This document shows, piece after piece, positions 21,196 to 34,838 of a stretch of 64,000 nucleotides of DNA; positions within the stretch are counted from its first letter, which is position 1; every line of letters begins with the position of its first letter. Source of the DNA: Bolinopsis microptera. Taxonomy: Eukaryota > Ctenophora > Tentaculata > Lobata > Bolinopsidae. Below the pieces are notes generated by a model, which was not told the origin of the DNA, did not search any database, and saw nothing but the letters and a program-made list of their open reading frames with translations. The stretch spans positions 1,650,312 through 1,714,311 of the forward strand of contig NC_087084.1 in the NCBI RefSeq assembly GCF_026151205.1. The letters run 5' to 3'. Made by a program: the position numbers and the translations under genes.

Positions 21196-21246
21196 TAAGT
21201 GCGAGCCAGGTTTGGAAAGGTAATTAGACGGGATGACGCGGTGTGA

Positions 21247-21700
21247 GTTTACTCGAAGTCTATGTCACCACGGTCTGATCCACTTCCAGTTCGTCCGGCA
21301 CAATTAAGTGTTAGGTTTGCGAAATTGACAATCGTGGTGATGTGTTGGTTGTCGAATATATCATTGACAGACAGGTAATAGTCCTGGATATATTGCCATC
21401 TTATTTGGGCAATGGCCGGACACTGTCCGAGAAAGTGTGAGACAGTCTGCTCTCCGTCGAGGCACAAAGGACAAGCACTGGTGCTTGATTTGCAAATGGT
21501 GTGAAGTTGTTTGTTTAAGCTGCAGTGACCTGTAATGAGGTGAACTGCAGTTCTGTAATTTTGTTGTTGTTGTTGAGTGTAGTGTTAATATGAGGTTTTT
21601 GATGATGTTGACGTGATTGCGGCGGAATGTCAGTTTGGTGTGTCTGGGACCCTCAGTTGACCATCCTGATTTAGTCTGGTGACTTTATCGTGGATTTCAC
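21247..21700 (-). mobile_element. LINE C-terminal domain fragment
   Basis: Reads LITGHCSLNKQLHTIC then CPLCLDGEQTVSHFLGQCP, the CCHC-type tail that follows RT/RNase H in I/Jockey-type LINEs. An earlier piece (HTKLTFRRNHVNII) is in another frame. Dead. Confidence 0.7.
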
Positions 21701-22433
21701 GTTTGATATAAGATTAAATCATTATGGGATTGGACATTATAGGATTTGTTTAAAACGTATAAGTGATACGAAAAGTTTGTTTTGATTATTGGTCCTTAAA
21801 CGGCTGAGTTTATACTTTATAGTGCAGTACTTGTAAGCAGGCAGAAATTGTCACTGGTATGCCCCTGTAGGACTAGTCTGGTTGGCTGCCTCTATTTTAC
21901 TCTATCTGGGACTATGGACAACACATCCATGTAGAGAAACCTTTGTTTATGAATTTTTTCACGTTCTTTATTACTCTTTCCCTAACTATAAGCTGTTAAC
22001 TTGATCTTTCCGATCATTGATCCTCGATTCCTAAAATATAGAGACAAAGCTGTGCCGGAATAAACATTTCGACCCTTGTTCTTCACCAACAAAATACTTA
22101 ATATGTCATTACCCGCTGCATCCTAACCTAATATCATTGAATTTACAGTTAATTTTACCAATGTTACATTACTACCCCGTCACAACACAACAATGCAGAT
22201 AATATCGAGACACAGAAATGACAATTCTAGTTTACCAACAAATCACGTCTGGTACACCCCCGGTACTTGCTTCAATTCGAGGGTATTATCGTGTGTAACA
22301 TATTTTTCATATCTCTCGATCAGTTCCCGGAATATTGTTAACTCGATTGATCACCTTAATATTTCACAATCTTCATTATATTGGATAATGATGAGGAATA
22401 AGTTGTCCCCCACCGTGTATCTTTGAAGGGGTA
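21701..22433. other. Non-coding, nothing recognised
   Basis: Mixed AT-rich sequence without repeats that I could match or exons I could support. Confidence 0.45.
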
Positions 22434-23395
<962 letters not shown>

Positions 23396-23740
23396 ATTTG
23401 GAGATTCGAATATTTCAGACCACGCCCATTCAATATTAAAACATTCATATTGTTGTCTCGGAACGCCTTAGTTTTTTAGAAACAGTAGATTATTAAATTT
23501 TGCATCTGATCTGAAAATATGATGTTAAACGAATTTAAAATAAATGAGTTATCAAGTATTTAGTTTATCTAGTTAGCTTGGTGCTACCTTCAATATTCCC
23601 AGGGGCAAAATCTGATATCACGTGCTTTTAGCGTGAGAGAATTTTGGCGACAAACGAATAGTGAACCAAACTGTTGCAAAAGGAAAACTAAATTTAAAAT
23701 ATGCACACAATAATAAACAACAATAAATCTACAAATAATT

Positions 23741-24500
23741 CTAAATATGACCACCGTTCTTGTTTACCAACTTGCAGCGCCGTTTTACTGATCGGCACGC
23801 CCTAGCGAGGAACTCCACCGGAACAGTCTTCAATACGTCTTTATAATTCAGGGATGTCATGAGCAGTACCCTCCTTGTAGATTTGATCCTTAAGCCATCC
23901 CAGAAGAAGTAGTCTGGAGGTGTCATGTCAGGACTACGAGGTGGTCAAGGTTCAGCTAGTCCTTCGCCGATGGTTCTGTTATTAAATTTGAAGATATCCA
24001 CTGTCTGGCAGGAAGATGAGGAAAAGCACCATCTTGCTGGAACCACCAGTTGTGAGTGTTGGAGTCTCCAGGCGGCAGGCGATGGGAAGATGTGGATAAG
24101 TTCTGAATTGTTTAAGGTGTATTCCATTAGGTTGGGGTAGAACTTGTGGTAGAGGACTCTTGAGTAACGTTGTCCATTTACAGTAACAGTCTGCCCATTC
24201 TGCTCGAAGAAGTATGGTCCAAAGAAGCGGTGCGAGCAGATTCCAATCCATATGGTGACCTTTGGAGAATGAAGGGGACGCTGATGTACTTCTGCAGGCT
24301 GTTCTGTCCCCCAGTGTACCGCATTGTGGCTGTTGATGGTTCCATTCAGTTTACAATGGGCCTCGTCAGACCATATTATGATGAGTTCTTTAAGGAAAGG
24401 GTCTGTCTGGCATTTCTGATCGAACCAGTGGGATTGTATTACCACAGATGGCAAGAGAAGACCTGGAAGTCTAAAATGTGAACTCCCTCTTTTCGATGCT
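23741..24500 (-). pseudogene. Mariner-type transposase, inactive
   Basis: Minus-strand order: FLKELIIIWSDEAHCKLNG (first catalytic Asp), HWGTEQPAEVHQRPLHSPKV, FFEQNGQTVTVNGQRY, WFQQDGAFPH (second Asp), FNNRTIGEGLAEP, PPRSPDMTPPDYFFW (third Asp). The motifs are those of the Tc1/mariner DDD transposase. The second Asp is in a different frame from the first and third, and the N-terminal DNA-binding half is missing. Terminal repeats were not found. Confidence 0.85.
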
Positions 24501-24752
24501 ATTCGATCCGTACCACACTAATCCCGAGCTGATCATCATGGCCCCCAAATATCCTGTCCCATATTAATTGGTAATTAGCTAATTGGTAATTATCCAACTA
24601 ACTGATCATCTGACGTAAAATTTTACAAAATTTCTCCCTGATAAGATTGACACCTTCGATTACTCTGCAACCTTCTACGATGTTCATAACTAAAGATATT
24701 TGACAAACAATAAAGGTGGCTAATCATAGTGGCCTTAAGACACGTGGAAAAG

Positions 24753-24803
24753 TTTGGAAAAGTTATGAAAAGTTAGGAAAAGTTAGGAAAAGTTGGTTAG
24801 CCT
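24753..24803. repeat. 11-bp tandem repeat
   Basis: Five near-copies of AAAAGTTAGGA between two GGTTAGCCTTAA-like stretches. Confidence 0.7.
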
Positions 24804-24930
24804 TAAAGGCCTAAAGGGCATCTTATGCCAATGGGACTTAAAAACGTCAAAAATCCTAAAGAATCTTCTTGTGTCGATAGTTCGATTTTTGTATCGGTAG
24901 AATGATTTTTTAAGACGAATCTGTCTGTAC

Positions 24931-25900
<970 letters not shown>

Positions 25901-26057
25901 TTTGCAGCTCGAAAGTTGAAATTAAGATCGTTTTGTCACAATTACTTCTTGTCTTTTATAATGAACTAAAACACCCGTTGTAACAGTGATGAAGCTAGTA
26001 TTATTATATATTCTTTGGTAGTCATTTTTTATCGCATCAAAAAATATCCGTTACAAT

Positions 26058-26220
26058 CAGTGTCGTAACGGGGGGGGGGGGGGGGGGGGGGGGGGGGTGG
26101 GGGAAGGCACCTTAGGAGGGCGCAAAATCGTCGTTTGAATGTGGGACAATTTTGAAAAACTTAACTGAGGTTCTAGCAAAACTGCACGTTTTTCTCTAGA
26201 CAGGCAACGTTACGCCACTG
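26058..26220. mobile_element. 163-bp hAT-like MITE
   Basis: Ends CAGTGTCGTAACG and, inverted, CAGTGGCGTAACG, a common hAT terminus. Flanked by GTTACAAT and GTTACAAC, an 8-bp duplication with one mismatch. A long G run lies inside the left end. Confidence 0.8.
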
Positions 26221-26265
26221 GTTACAACTCACAACCGAAGATGCAGCTGATGAAAATGTAACCGA

Positions 26266-26325
26266 AAATGTAACCGATCAAAATGGCGCTCGCACGTGAT
26301 CAAAATGGCGCTTGCACGTGCGCAG
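26266..26325 (+). promoter_or_regulatory. Candidate promoter motifs of the ankyrin/XK-like gene
   Basis: Two copies of GATCAAAATGGCGCT (YY1-like AAAATGGCG core), each followed by GCACGTG (E-box core), the second extending to GCACGTGCGCA (NRF1-like half). It lies about 400 bp upstream of the coding exon, in a locally GC-richer spot. Position and motifs only; no transcript data. Confidence 0.3.
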
Positions 26326-26710
26326 GGGCATGACTAAATCGTGCCAGTTTAGAGTTAGAATTGATATAATTAAGAATTAAGATAAGAATCCCTGGGGCAC
26401 GCGGAAAGTTCTGGGGCTGGCCGATGTGGCCCATATGAACCGAGAATATATTAGATTTCTGAGTTTCAAAACGAAAACAATATTATGAGGTCAATGGTAT
26501 ATTTTTATTCGCAAGAAAGGAATCTGTGTGAAAACGTTTTTCATTTTAGAGAGCTGTAACTTTGCAGATGGCATACGGTCGTAATTATTCAATCAGGGAT
26601 TTTGTCGTAATTATTCAATCAGGGATTTTTCTAATTTTGATCGTTAAAAATTATTAAATAATTGTAATTATGATCATTAAACATTGTTAATGTATTTTCC
26701 TTTGTCAGAC

Positions 26711-29700
26711 ATGGCAAACATAATCAGTGACCCGATATGGAGAACTATACAAGAAAAAGTAGAAGAAGGAAACTTGACTGAATTGTTGGATGTTTACACT
26801 GTCAACAACTTGGACTACAATGCTAAAGGTGGATATAAAAAGAGTGCAGTACTTCATGAAACAGCAGAACAAGATAAACAAGAGATTGTAGGGTATCTAA
26901 TAAAACACGGTGCTGATGTGAACACTACGGACAAGTTTGGGGAAACACCGTTACATGTAGCTGCAAGTGATAAGAGTGCAGTAGAGGTAGCTAAATTGCT
27001 GTTAGAACAGGGAGCGGAGGTGAACATTAAGGACTATGGTGGGGACACACCGTTACATGTAGCTGCACGTAAGAACAGAGTAGAGTTAGCTAAAGTGCTG
27101 TTAGAACAGGGAGCGGAGGTGAACACTAAGAACAGTAATGGGGAAACACCGTTATATTTAGCTGCAAGTAATAAGAGTGTAGAGGTAGTTAAATTGCTGT
27201 TAGAACACGGTGCTGATGTGAACACTAAGAGCAGTAATGGGAGCACACCGTTACATTATGCTATAGATCATAACAGAGTAGATGTAGCTAAATTGCTGTT
27301 AGAGCATGGAGCGGAGGTGAACATTAAGACCATGAGTAATGGGAGCACACCGTTACATGTAGCTGCACATAATAACAGTGTAGATGTAGCTAAATTGTTG
27401 GTACAACACGGTGCAGATATCAGTACTACAGATAAAGATAATGAGTCAGGTCTTCATAGCATGCAGAAGATATGGTCCAAAAATGACTTACAAGATACAT
27501 TCCGTGCTCTTCCAAATGGCGTAAATTATTCTACTCCTGCTATTATCGTTCAGGAATTAGAAATAAGGGAAGAGTTTGATGATGATGTCAAAAGCATCTT
27601 AAGTAATATTCTGAAAGAAGCGATCGACAAATTGCCAGGTATTATGGATGATCCTGAGCAGAAATTTACGTTTTATGGAGGAGATCTATATATTCCCCTC
27701 GTTAAAGAATTCTTGAAACGGTCAGGCGGGTCAGGAGAGACGACTCTTCTACACACCATATACATTGCTCTTCAAGCAAAAACTCTATGTAATCAGCCCA
27801 CAAGAGAAATGCTCGAGAATGGACTCGACTCCGAAATCTATATGAAATTTCGGAATAAAATTAAAGAATTGACAAAATATGACATAGTTAAAGGGAGACA
27901 ACCAGAAGAACTTAATGTAATTGCTCAACAAATTTACGCAGAATACATGAAGGATAAAAAAGGATTTAGTTGTAAAGTTAAGAAATGCTGCAGCGAAGCA
28001 TGGAGAAACACGCAAGATTACCTTAAACCCTCATTTCAACGAATGAAGTCGCGCTGTATGAAAATAAATTGTGGTCTGAAGTGTTGTTGTCGAAACGTTA
28101 ACTGTTTATTTTGCCTGCCAAATCCCTCAGCAGTATACCACAGCTGTTCTGCAATAGGAATGATGGGGAGATTCTTTTGTCTCTTAGGAATTGTCGTATA
28201 CATTTTAGACTTGTACACTGATTTAGTAGTTGGCATTTCAGATTTGAACGGATTTTCCAAAAAGCTAGGGATCTTTGAGATTGCTCTGGTGTCGTTCACT
28301 TTAATTCATGAAAACTACAGATCTGCTGAAAGTGTATACATAACGGAAAAAGAGGTTCTGAGGATAAAGTTTGGGAGATTCATGTTATCTGCCAAAGAAT
28401 GGAGCGAATCAAACTTATACAGGAGCAAGAATAAGTCTGAAATGTTCTTTTACAGGCTATGTTGGCCGTTCAAGCTACAGGGAAGTTTTCTGAGTAAGCT
28501 AAAAGCGACAATCTACAACCTCCTGACATGTTTCCAATTAAGGCCAGTCGTGGATAGGTTGGTAATATTCCTACACGAACCAATAAGCTTGCGTGAGTAT
28601 TACAGACGTCAAGCAGAACAGAATAGCTTGAAACAGTTTTACCTGATTTTGGAACAATTGCCGGAACTCCTGGTTCAGTTCTATACATTTCAAATAGTGA
28701 TCAATAACCTTTCCCAAAGAGATATTGAACAGTTTGCCGGTGAATGTTACCACTATTTCGATTATCATTCGATGAATACAAACATCACCAACGACACAAA
28801 CCTATTTTGTGAAAATCTCCCACTATCTGATACAGGATTGGGAACATGTGGCACTGTGTTTCGTATATTCTCAATGGCAATTCCATTTTTCAACATTCCC
28901 TCGGGAATTGCTTCTTTGGAAGATGGCTTTAGGAAATTGGACCCGCTGACTTCTCAAATGTCCACTTTTTCAAAGATCATTTTCCAAGCATCCTATACAT
29001 TGATGGTACCAGCCAGGTTGTTCATGTTTGCAGCAGTAATGCATGCTTTGTTTATAAAGGAGTATGTGTTTGGGTTCATCATCTTCAGAGTGATAATGGA
29101 ACTTTTGGTAAACCTTCATAGCTACAAAGCGAAGTTAGCGGAACTTTCCCTTTCAAAGCTATGGCGAAAAATTCTTTCAATCTTATGGCGAATGGTCCTG
29201 TTTAGTATCAGAGATGTGTTTCTAATATCGATAAGAAACCCTGATGCTTACCTCTCAAAACCCTCAGACGTTTCTTACAAGTCATTGAGAAAGAGGAAAA
29301 ATCTAGCTGTCCGTGCAATCCCATTTATCTGCGAGGGTTTGGTCGCTGCTTTGATCATCGAACAAAGATATCCGTGCGGTAAGCATTTCAACTATTTCAA
29401 ATATTTGGGCTGGTTTTGTATAATTCCTTTAGTGCTCTCGGTATCAGCAATAGTCATGGTTTCAGACCTTTTCCATCCATTAAAAGGAAGATCTTCGTCA
29501 CTAGGAAAAGAAACACAAAAGCTCCTTCTCGCTGTTTTCATCAGTATTATGGGGACTTTCATTGTTAGTCAGAAAAGAGGGTCAGTGGAACTTCTGGTCA
29601 TGGGTCTGGCAATTTTTCTTCATATCGTCCTTGTTGCTGGACTCTGTCTGTTTGTCAAGATGTCCAACAAAAGTAAAGAAAGTAAAGAAACTCCGTACAC

Positions 29701-29758
29701 ACCTTTAGCTACGTCAACCACATCAGTCGACCACCCTCAGTCGACTACACTAGTCTGA
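26711..29758 (+). CDS. Ankyrin-repeat protein with XK-related-like membrane domain
   Basis: 1,015 codons in one exon. I start at ATG 26,711 because a good acceptor (TTTTCCTTTGTCAG) ends at 26,708, so an untranslated first exon is likely; an in-frame ATG 27 bases upstream lies inside the acceptor tract. Residues about 40-255 are six or seven ankyrin repeats (GETPLHVAAS, VAKLLLEQGAEVN and variants). Residues about 255-440 are a charged linker, then a Cys-rich stretch (KCCCRNVNCLFC). From about residue 475 there are roughly eight to ten hydrophobic segments. The first has LDLYTDLVVG and a later one LKQFYLILEQLPELLVQFY, resembling the xDxxTDL and ExxPQLxLQLY motifs of XK/XKR proteins, which include lipid scramblases. 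The C-tail is short and Ser/Thr-rich. The family call is by motif, and scramblase activity is untested. Confidence 0.75.
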   Translation: MANIISDPIWRTIQEKVEEGNLTELLDVYTVNNLDYNAKGGYKKSAVLHETAEQDKQEIVGYLIKHGADVNTTDKFGETPLHVAASDKSAVEVAKLLLEQGAEVNIKDYGGDTPLHVAARKNRVELAKVLLEQGAEVNTKNSNGETPLYLAASNKSVEVVKLLLEHGADVNTKSSNGSTPLHYAIDHNRVDVAKLLLEHGAEVNIKTMSNGSTPLHVAAHNNSVDVAKLLVQHGADISTTDKDNESGLHSMQKIWSKNDLQDTFRALPNGVNYSTPAIIVQELEIREEFDDDVKSILSNILKEAIDKLPGIMDDPEQKFTFYGGDLYIPLVKEFLKRSGGSGETTLLHTIYIALQAKTLCNQPTREMLENGLDSEIYMKFRNKIKELTKYDIVKGRQPEELNVIAQQIYAEYMKDKKGFSCKVKKCCSEAWRNTQDYLKPSFQRMKSRCMKINCGLKCCCRNVNCLFCLPNPSAVYHSCSAIGMMGRFFCLLGIVVYILDLYTDLVVGISDLNGFSKKLGIFEIALVSFTLIHENYRSAESVYITEKEVLRIKFGRFMLSAKEWSESNLYRSKNKSEMFFYRLCWPFKLQGSFLSKLKATIYNLLTCFQLRPVVDRLVIFLHEPISLREYYRRQAEQNSLKQFYLILEQLPELLVQFYTFQIVINNLSQRDIEQFAGECYHYFDYHSMNTNITNDTNLFCENLPLSDTGLGTCGTVFRIFSMAIPFFNIPSGIASLEDGFRKLDPLTSQMSTFSKIIFQASYTLMVPARLFMFAAVMHALFIKEYVFGFIIFRVIMELLVNLHSYKAKLAELSLSKLWRKILSILWRMVLFSIRDVFLISIRNPDAYLSKPSDVSYKSLRKRKNLAVRAIPFICEGLVAALIIEQRYPCGKHFNYFKYLGWFCIIPLVLSVSAIVMVSDLFHPLKGRSSSLGKETQKLLLAVFISIMGTFIVSQKRGSVELLVMGLAIFLHIVLVAGLCLFVKMSNKSKESKETPYTPLATSTTSVDHPQSTTLV

Positions 29759-30424
29759 TGAATTACCTTTTTGTCCATTTAATTCATCCTCGGCTTTCCA
29801 GAGCCATAAAAACTGTGTATTTAAAACTATTTGCTGAGCAAATATCAATTTATAGACTGTATCAGTCTTCTCAAAGCAATAACAATGAAGCAAAAATCAT
29901 TTCATCAGCAAAATTTCCCGCTGTCTTTCCAAAATCATCTAAATGCTTTATTGAGTTGGATTTACGACACAGATAACTAGCAGCTGCAGGTGGACTTCTT
30001 AAATTCAACCTCGCAACAGCACATGTAAGTAAAATACATATTTCATTACATTTACATCATTTTCCTTCTTAAACTTATGAATTTAAAATACAGTGAAACC
30101 TCTATATAGTTATACCGGGCCTGTAGGAGTGTAGGGGGTGGGGGGGGGGGGGAAGAAAAGTGCACGATACAGAAAAAACCCGGTAAGTATGCATCGAAAA
30201 CAACCTGTCAAGTGTCTCATCTTTAAAATTAGGGCTTTGTATGCATGTACATCGTGTTGTATCGCGATGGAACACAGAGTAGTTACTCAAATCGCCACCA
30301 AGTGCGATATGACTTAATATGATAAATACGATTTCTTGCACGATTTCTTGTTGACAGTATCAGGTAAGACGCAGTAAGATGCAGTTAGCACCGAGTGGAA
30401 TGTGGGAACTGGGAACCTGTTCAA
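29759..30424 (+). other. 3' flank of the ankyrin/XK-like gene
   Basis: Probably 3' UTR at first; a GTAAGT at about 30,028 may start a 3' UTR intron. A G-rich run lies at 30,137-30,152. The open frame that overlaps the stop codon has no domain. Confidence 0.45.
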
Positions 30425-32395
30425 GTGTAATAAAAATTACATTGTTAAAAAATTATAATTCACAAGTTGCAAATTTTTCTCGTAAAACTCTGTCCTATTT
30501 CAAATATTCAAATGTGAAAAGGGTAAAGAAATAACGCTCACATGGTTTTTCATCATCATGAATTTCAGAACTAAACTGCAAACCGGGGTGTCTCCAGTCT
30601 TTCCAAATGATGTCCGCTCGCTCATACTAGTAGGCAGTGCGCCATCGACAATAAGACGCGCGCGCTGACTATTGAATGGTTTTTTTGCTCTTATTTCGGC
30701 CAGCACATTATTTTGGAAACAATCGAAAAGTTATTATACTTCCCATATAACAATTTTGTTGAAATTTGGTCAGCTTACGTAAACACTTATGTTCTACTGA
30801 ACCTAATTTAGTTTGAGCAATTTCGATGCTCAGAGTTTGAGTTATCAACGAATTTATACCTATTTTGTCATTTTTAGACCTCTTAATCAAGGCCAATCTC
30901 TCCCAACTAAATTAGGTTCGGTAGTTAAGTATGATTGGAAGGTTCTGACAAATTTTCAGCATGATTTATGTTCAGGAACCGAAGATATGACAGAATAATA
31001 CGACAAAAATCAACGAATTTCGTCAAATTACGCGACTTTTACACCTAATTTTGCTCCAAAAGCCGCGCACCATCAAATATGGCACCTAGGCGAAATTCAC
31101 TGATCATTCCAAAAAGGTATGATAAATTTGCTACTGTGAAAATTCTCACAGTCTCTAGAAAACGATGGTACAAAAATTTTGAAAATCCGAGCAAGTTTAT
31201 TTTTATCGTGCACCGCCTAATACTAGTGCTACCTTTGTCCTTTAACCTTCTAACTCTACACCAATATTCAGGTTTGTTGGTAACAGTTTTCAAACAACTT
31301 ATAGTTTGAATTTAATTGGAAACAAGGTGTTTGTCAGTCTTTTCGCTGCACGATTTGAAAATAATTATCAAATGTAACTATTTGATCCAACAAAAATAAC
31401 GCCCTTGTATTACTGATATTCGGGTTTGAGTAGTTTTTTTAAACAAATTTTTAAATTTCGTATTTAAAGAGAGACAAACTGTTTATGATTATCAACGTGA
31501 CCGTAGAGTGGTTTAAATACAAATCAAAAATTCGAGCGTTATTAATTCAATCAAAATAACGCGAATAGAATGGGTTGAACGAACCAAACACATTATGTGC
31601 TAAAATCGGAAAATATAACTAAATAGGATGTATTTGCAAACTAATTCAACTACTTTTCTTTATTTTCAGATAGATCTACGACCTACGTGGTATAGCAAAG
31701 TGTTTCCTAAATCCAACATTTTACTGCTCTAATATAAAGGTACATGGTTTTTATTTGTCGTTCTATAGTCCAACTCAAAGTGTAATAAAAATTACATTGT
31801 TTATATAAAGTTATAATTCGCAAGTTGCAAATTTTTCTCGTAAAACTCTTTATTATTTCAAATTTTCAAATGTGAAAAGGGTAAAGAAATAACGCTCACA
31901 TGGTTTTTTATAAATTTCAGGACTAAACTGCAAACCGGGGTGTCTCCAATCTTTCCAACGGATGTCCAACCTTTCTCCTTTAACCTTCTAACTATACACT
32001 AATATAATATTCAGGTTTGTTGGTAACAGTTTTGAAACAACTTATAGTTTGAATTTAATTGGAATAGAATTGGCTCAACAAATCAAATGCATGATGGGCT
32101 AAAATTGGAAAGAATAACAAAATAGGATTTATTTGCAAACTATCAACGACTTAGACTTTTTTAATTTTCAGATGGATCTACAACGTATGTGGTGAATCAA
32201 AGTGTTTCCTAAATCCAACATTTTACTGCTCTATTATAAAGGTACATGGTTTTATTCCTCGTTCTATAGTCCAAGTGTAATAAAAATGACATTGTTATAA
32301 AGTTCAATTCACAAATGTTGCAAATTTTTCTCGTAAAACTTAAACTCTTCACTATTTCACATTTTCAGATCGATTTTCCTTTATCTAAACAATGT
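30425..32395. repeat. Large imperfect tandem duplication, 2.3 copies
   Basis: Unit 1 (about 30,425-31,780), unit 2 (about 31,780-32,275) and a partial unit 3 (to about 32,370). All begin GTGTAATAAAAAT(T/G)ACATTG and share CGCAAGTTGCAAATTTTTCT-type blocks. Units 1 and 2 also share AAACTGCAAACCGGGGTGTC, CTTTAACCTTCTAACT and GTGTTTCCTAAATCCAACAT. Unit 1 is longer mainly because a 589-bp MITE inserted in it. Confidence 0.8.
30631..31219 (-). mobile_element. 589-bp MITE, copy B
   Basis: Inverse of copy A at 15,682-16,278 (shared TTTTGCTCCAAAAGCCGCGC, ATGGCACCTAGGCGAAATTC). Flanked by ATACTAG at 30,624-30,630 and 31,220-31,226, a 7-bp duplication. The second tandem unit lacks the element at the equivalent point (about 31,965), giving a related empty site. 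Confidence 0.88.
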
Positions 32396-32399
32396 GGAG

Positions 32400-33369
32400 G
32401 GGGAATGCAAAGCCACGAACGTTAATTGATCAAGTGAGATCATAAATTTATCAAATCAACCGCAGATCGGAAATAAAAACTATAGAGCTTCTAATTTGTT
32501 GGCGAGGATAAATGGACTGTGGGAAATTTTATTAATGAATACTGCTATATTGCACTGACTTGAAAGAAATAATTTGTAATTTTATGTCGGTGCAAAATTT
32601 TGGATTTAAACATTTGATAAATTTCTCAAAGCCCAAACGTTTAGTTAATTACTTTAGAAGCTAAAACGTTTTGGGCGAATGATATTGTTAAAAAAGTATT
32701 TATATGCTTTATTTAAAATATAAATAGCATCACGTGCTGTTCGTGCTGATTTTTGTGAGACATTTCTGTTTTCATATTTTTGGGAGTTTTGCAACTTAGT
32801 TTTAAATTAATTGCAATAATGTTTTGCACTGTTCTACTTTTATTTTTAACTTATCTCTAACATTTTACTTTTGTCATTATTAGTCAAACCAAAAATGGAT
32901 TTACCTCATGAAAAAATGGGTCAGGCACGCATTTTGTATTTAAGACAGATTATCAAAGAGTCTTTAACCACATAAATTGACGGATGTTACTGATATTCGT
33001 CTAAATTTCTTCGAAGTAAGTTAACCATTAACGATGGGCAAGGCTTTTACTTATTCGCTCGCCCAAAAAATATCACGAGACTTTCGTCTTTATGGTTCAT
33101 GGTTTTGCACCTGAACAAAACTGTTTTACATAAACCCTAATCTGCAAACCCTAACCATAACCCCAAAGCTATTCATAACCATAACGGCAACCTTAACCCG
33201 AGCCCTAAACAATAAAATTCGCGTTTTACTAGCCTGTCAGTGCTACGCGACGAAAACGCCGTGATTTCATTTAATTGGTTAACCTGATGCCGCGCCGCAA
33301 ATCTCTATAAACACAAATTATTCATCGCACGTGCAATAAACTCAATTATTAAGTCCTAAATTGTTACCA
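32400..33369. other. Non-coding, with a CCCTAA-like patch
   Basis: AT-rich. A short CCCTAA-type tract at about 33,130-33,205 belongs to the dispersed repeat also seen at 15.2 kb. No exon seen. Confidence 0.45.
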
Positions 33370-33665
33370 AAATTATGCAGCTACATATGCAGCAATGGGA
33401 AAAAAGCGAGCCCCGTACCTCTTACCGTTTTCTTGATTAAGCTGCTCAACCCCTTTTATGTAACATTTGTGGTACAAAACCATCAATTAAACCACTTACC
33501 ACCGACCGATTTAAAAAAAATTGCTTATGGGCTTCGTCAGAGTTTTGTCGGCACTATGTCTACTGAAAAATTAGTTAAGTAACTCTTACCGTTTTAAAAA
33601 TATAACTGACCGGAAATTACACACGCACAGACAGACAAACATACGATCAGACACACACACATTTA
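33370..33665. repeat. Truncated copy of the 24.9-kb MITE
   Basis: Matches the right part of 24,931-25,900: GCAACATTTGTGGTACAAAAC-like stretch, GACCGATTTAAAAAAAATTG, AGAGTTTTGTCGGCACTAT and a GGAAATTACACAC tip. The left arm is absent. Confidence 0.75.
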
Positions 33666-33715
33666 ATTTTATGTGATTTAACCATTAACACAAGCAGGGG
33701 ATCGAGCGTGCTAAA

Positions 33716-34578
33716 TTAGTAGAGGCTCTTACGGGCATTGTCTGTTCGATACGCTAGGGACCCCAGATACACCTTACTAGACGTATTTTTGACCGTAGAA
33801 TCGATTAAAAGTGGTTTCAAGATGATTGGACTGAGTTAGCGCGGTTAAAATCGCAAAAAACCGATTTTGGGGCCAAAAATAGGCCAAAAAACCATGTTTT
33901 TTGATAATTTGGGCAAGTTAATTTTGTTGGCATGTCGGAAAAACTTGCATGAAGATAGCTAAAAGACAGCCGCACAAGATGGAATAAAAATAAAACAAAT
34001 CCCTCTATTTTAGCGCAGGTAAAAATCCAAAAAAGTGGTAAAAATGTTGACTTTTTTGCTTGAAGTTTGAATAAGTTTTTGCAGTTGTATTAAATCAACC
34101 CAAAAATAATCACATCGTGTTTGTCTAAATTTTTCCTTTCCGAGAAGTACCCACTTCATATACTTAATCGAAGTTTGAATATTGTCACTCCGCAAGCGTT
34201 TTTACCAAATTTTCGACGCGCACTACGCGCAAAAGCATTTAGTTGCTATCAATTGGCACCCGCGCGTTCATCATAAATTTCAAACAGCTATAACTCAGCG
34301 AGATTATGTCGGTTCTAGCTCATATTTTCACAACAAATAGAAAATTATGTGATCTTATTGCTGACAAAATATGAATATAATCACTTTATTTGCCTTAGAG
34401 AAATAGACTGTCAAAGTTTAAAACGCGCATTGGTATAGCACGTGACTAATAAGGCCAAATTTATACTTCTTAACATATTATCGATCCTTAGACATCATAC
34501 TATTGTGTTTAATTAGCGGTTAGGTCTCTAAACTCGTAGCAGAAAACACGTCTTTTTGCCCGTAAGAGCTTCTACTAA
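33716..34578. mobile_element. 863-bp inverted-repeat element candidate
   Basis: Inverted ends TTAGTAGAGGCTCTTACGGG and, inverted from the right, TTAGTAGAAGCTCTTACGGG, with one mismatch. No ORF and no clear target duplication. Confidence 0.6.
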
Positions 34579-34634
34579 ATCACTCTACAGTCGATTTTAT
34601 AAAGATAGCCGATAGGGCCCCCGATAGTTGAGAC

Positions 34635-34830
34635 TTATTACCTGAGGACCCCAGGCTATTAATATTATATTCATAAACATAGCCTGGCGTAACTGAACCC
34701 TCTAAAACGCGCGAATAGGCGCGTTTATGCGATTTTACAATCAAATTATAAGATTTTACAATCTAACTCATCGCGCGGCTCTTGTAGCGCATACGTCATA
34801 TGAACATAATAGCCTGGGTTCCTCAGGTAA
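34635..34830. mobile_element. 195-bp MITE
   Basis: Inverted ends TTACCTGAGG then ACCCCAGGCTATTA (right arm slightly diverged). Flanked by GTTGAGAC at 34,627-34,634 and 34,831-34,838, an 8-bp duplication; the left side has three extra bases. A fragment occurs at 16,605. Confidence 0.75.
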
Positions 34831-34838
34831 GTTGAGAC

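Noticed and set aside
29758-29976. Second ORF overlapping the stop of the ankyrin/XK-like gene
   Set aside because: Overlapping stop-start coupling is a bacterial pattern. The frame has no domain and lies in a probable 3' UTR.
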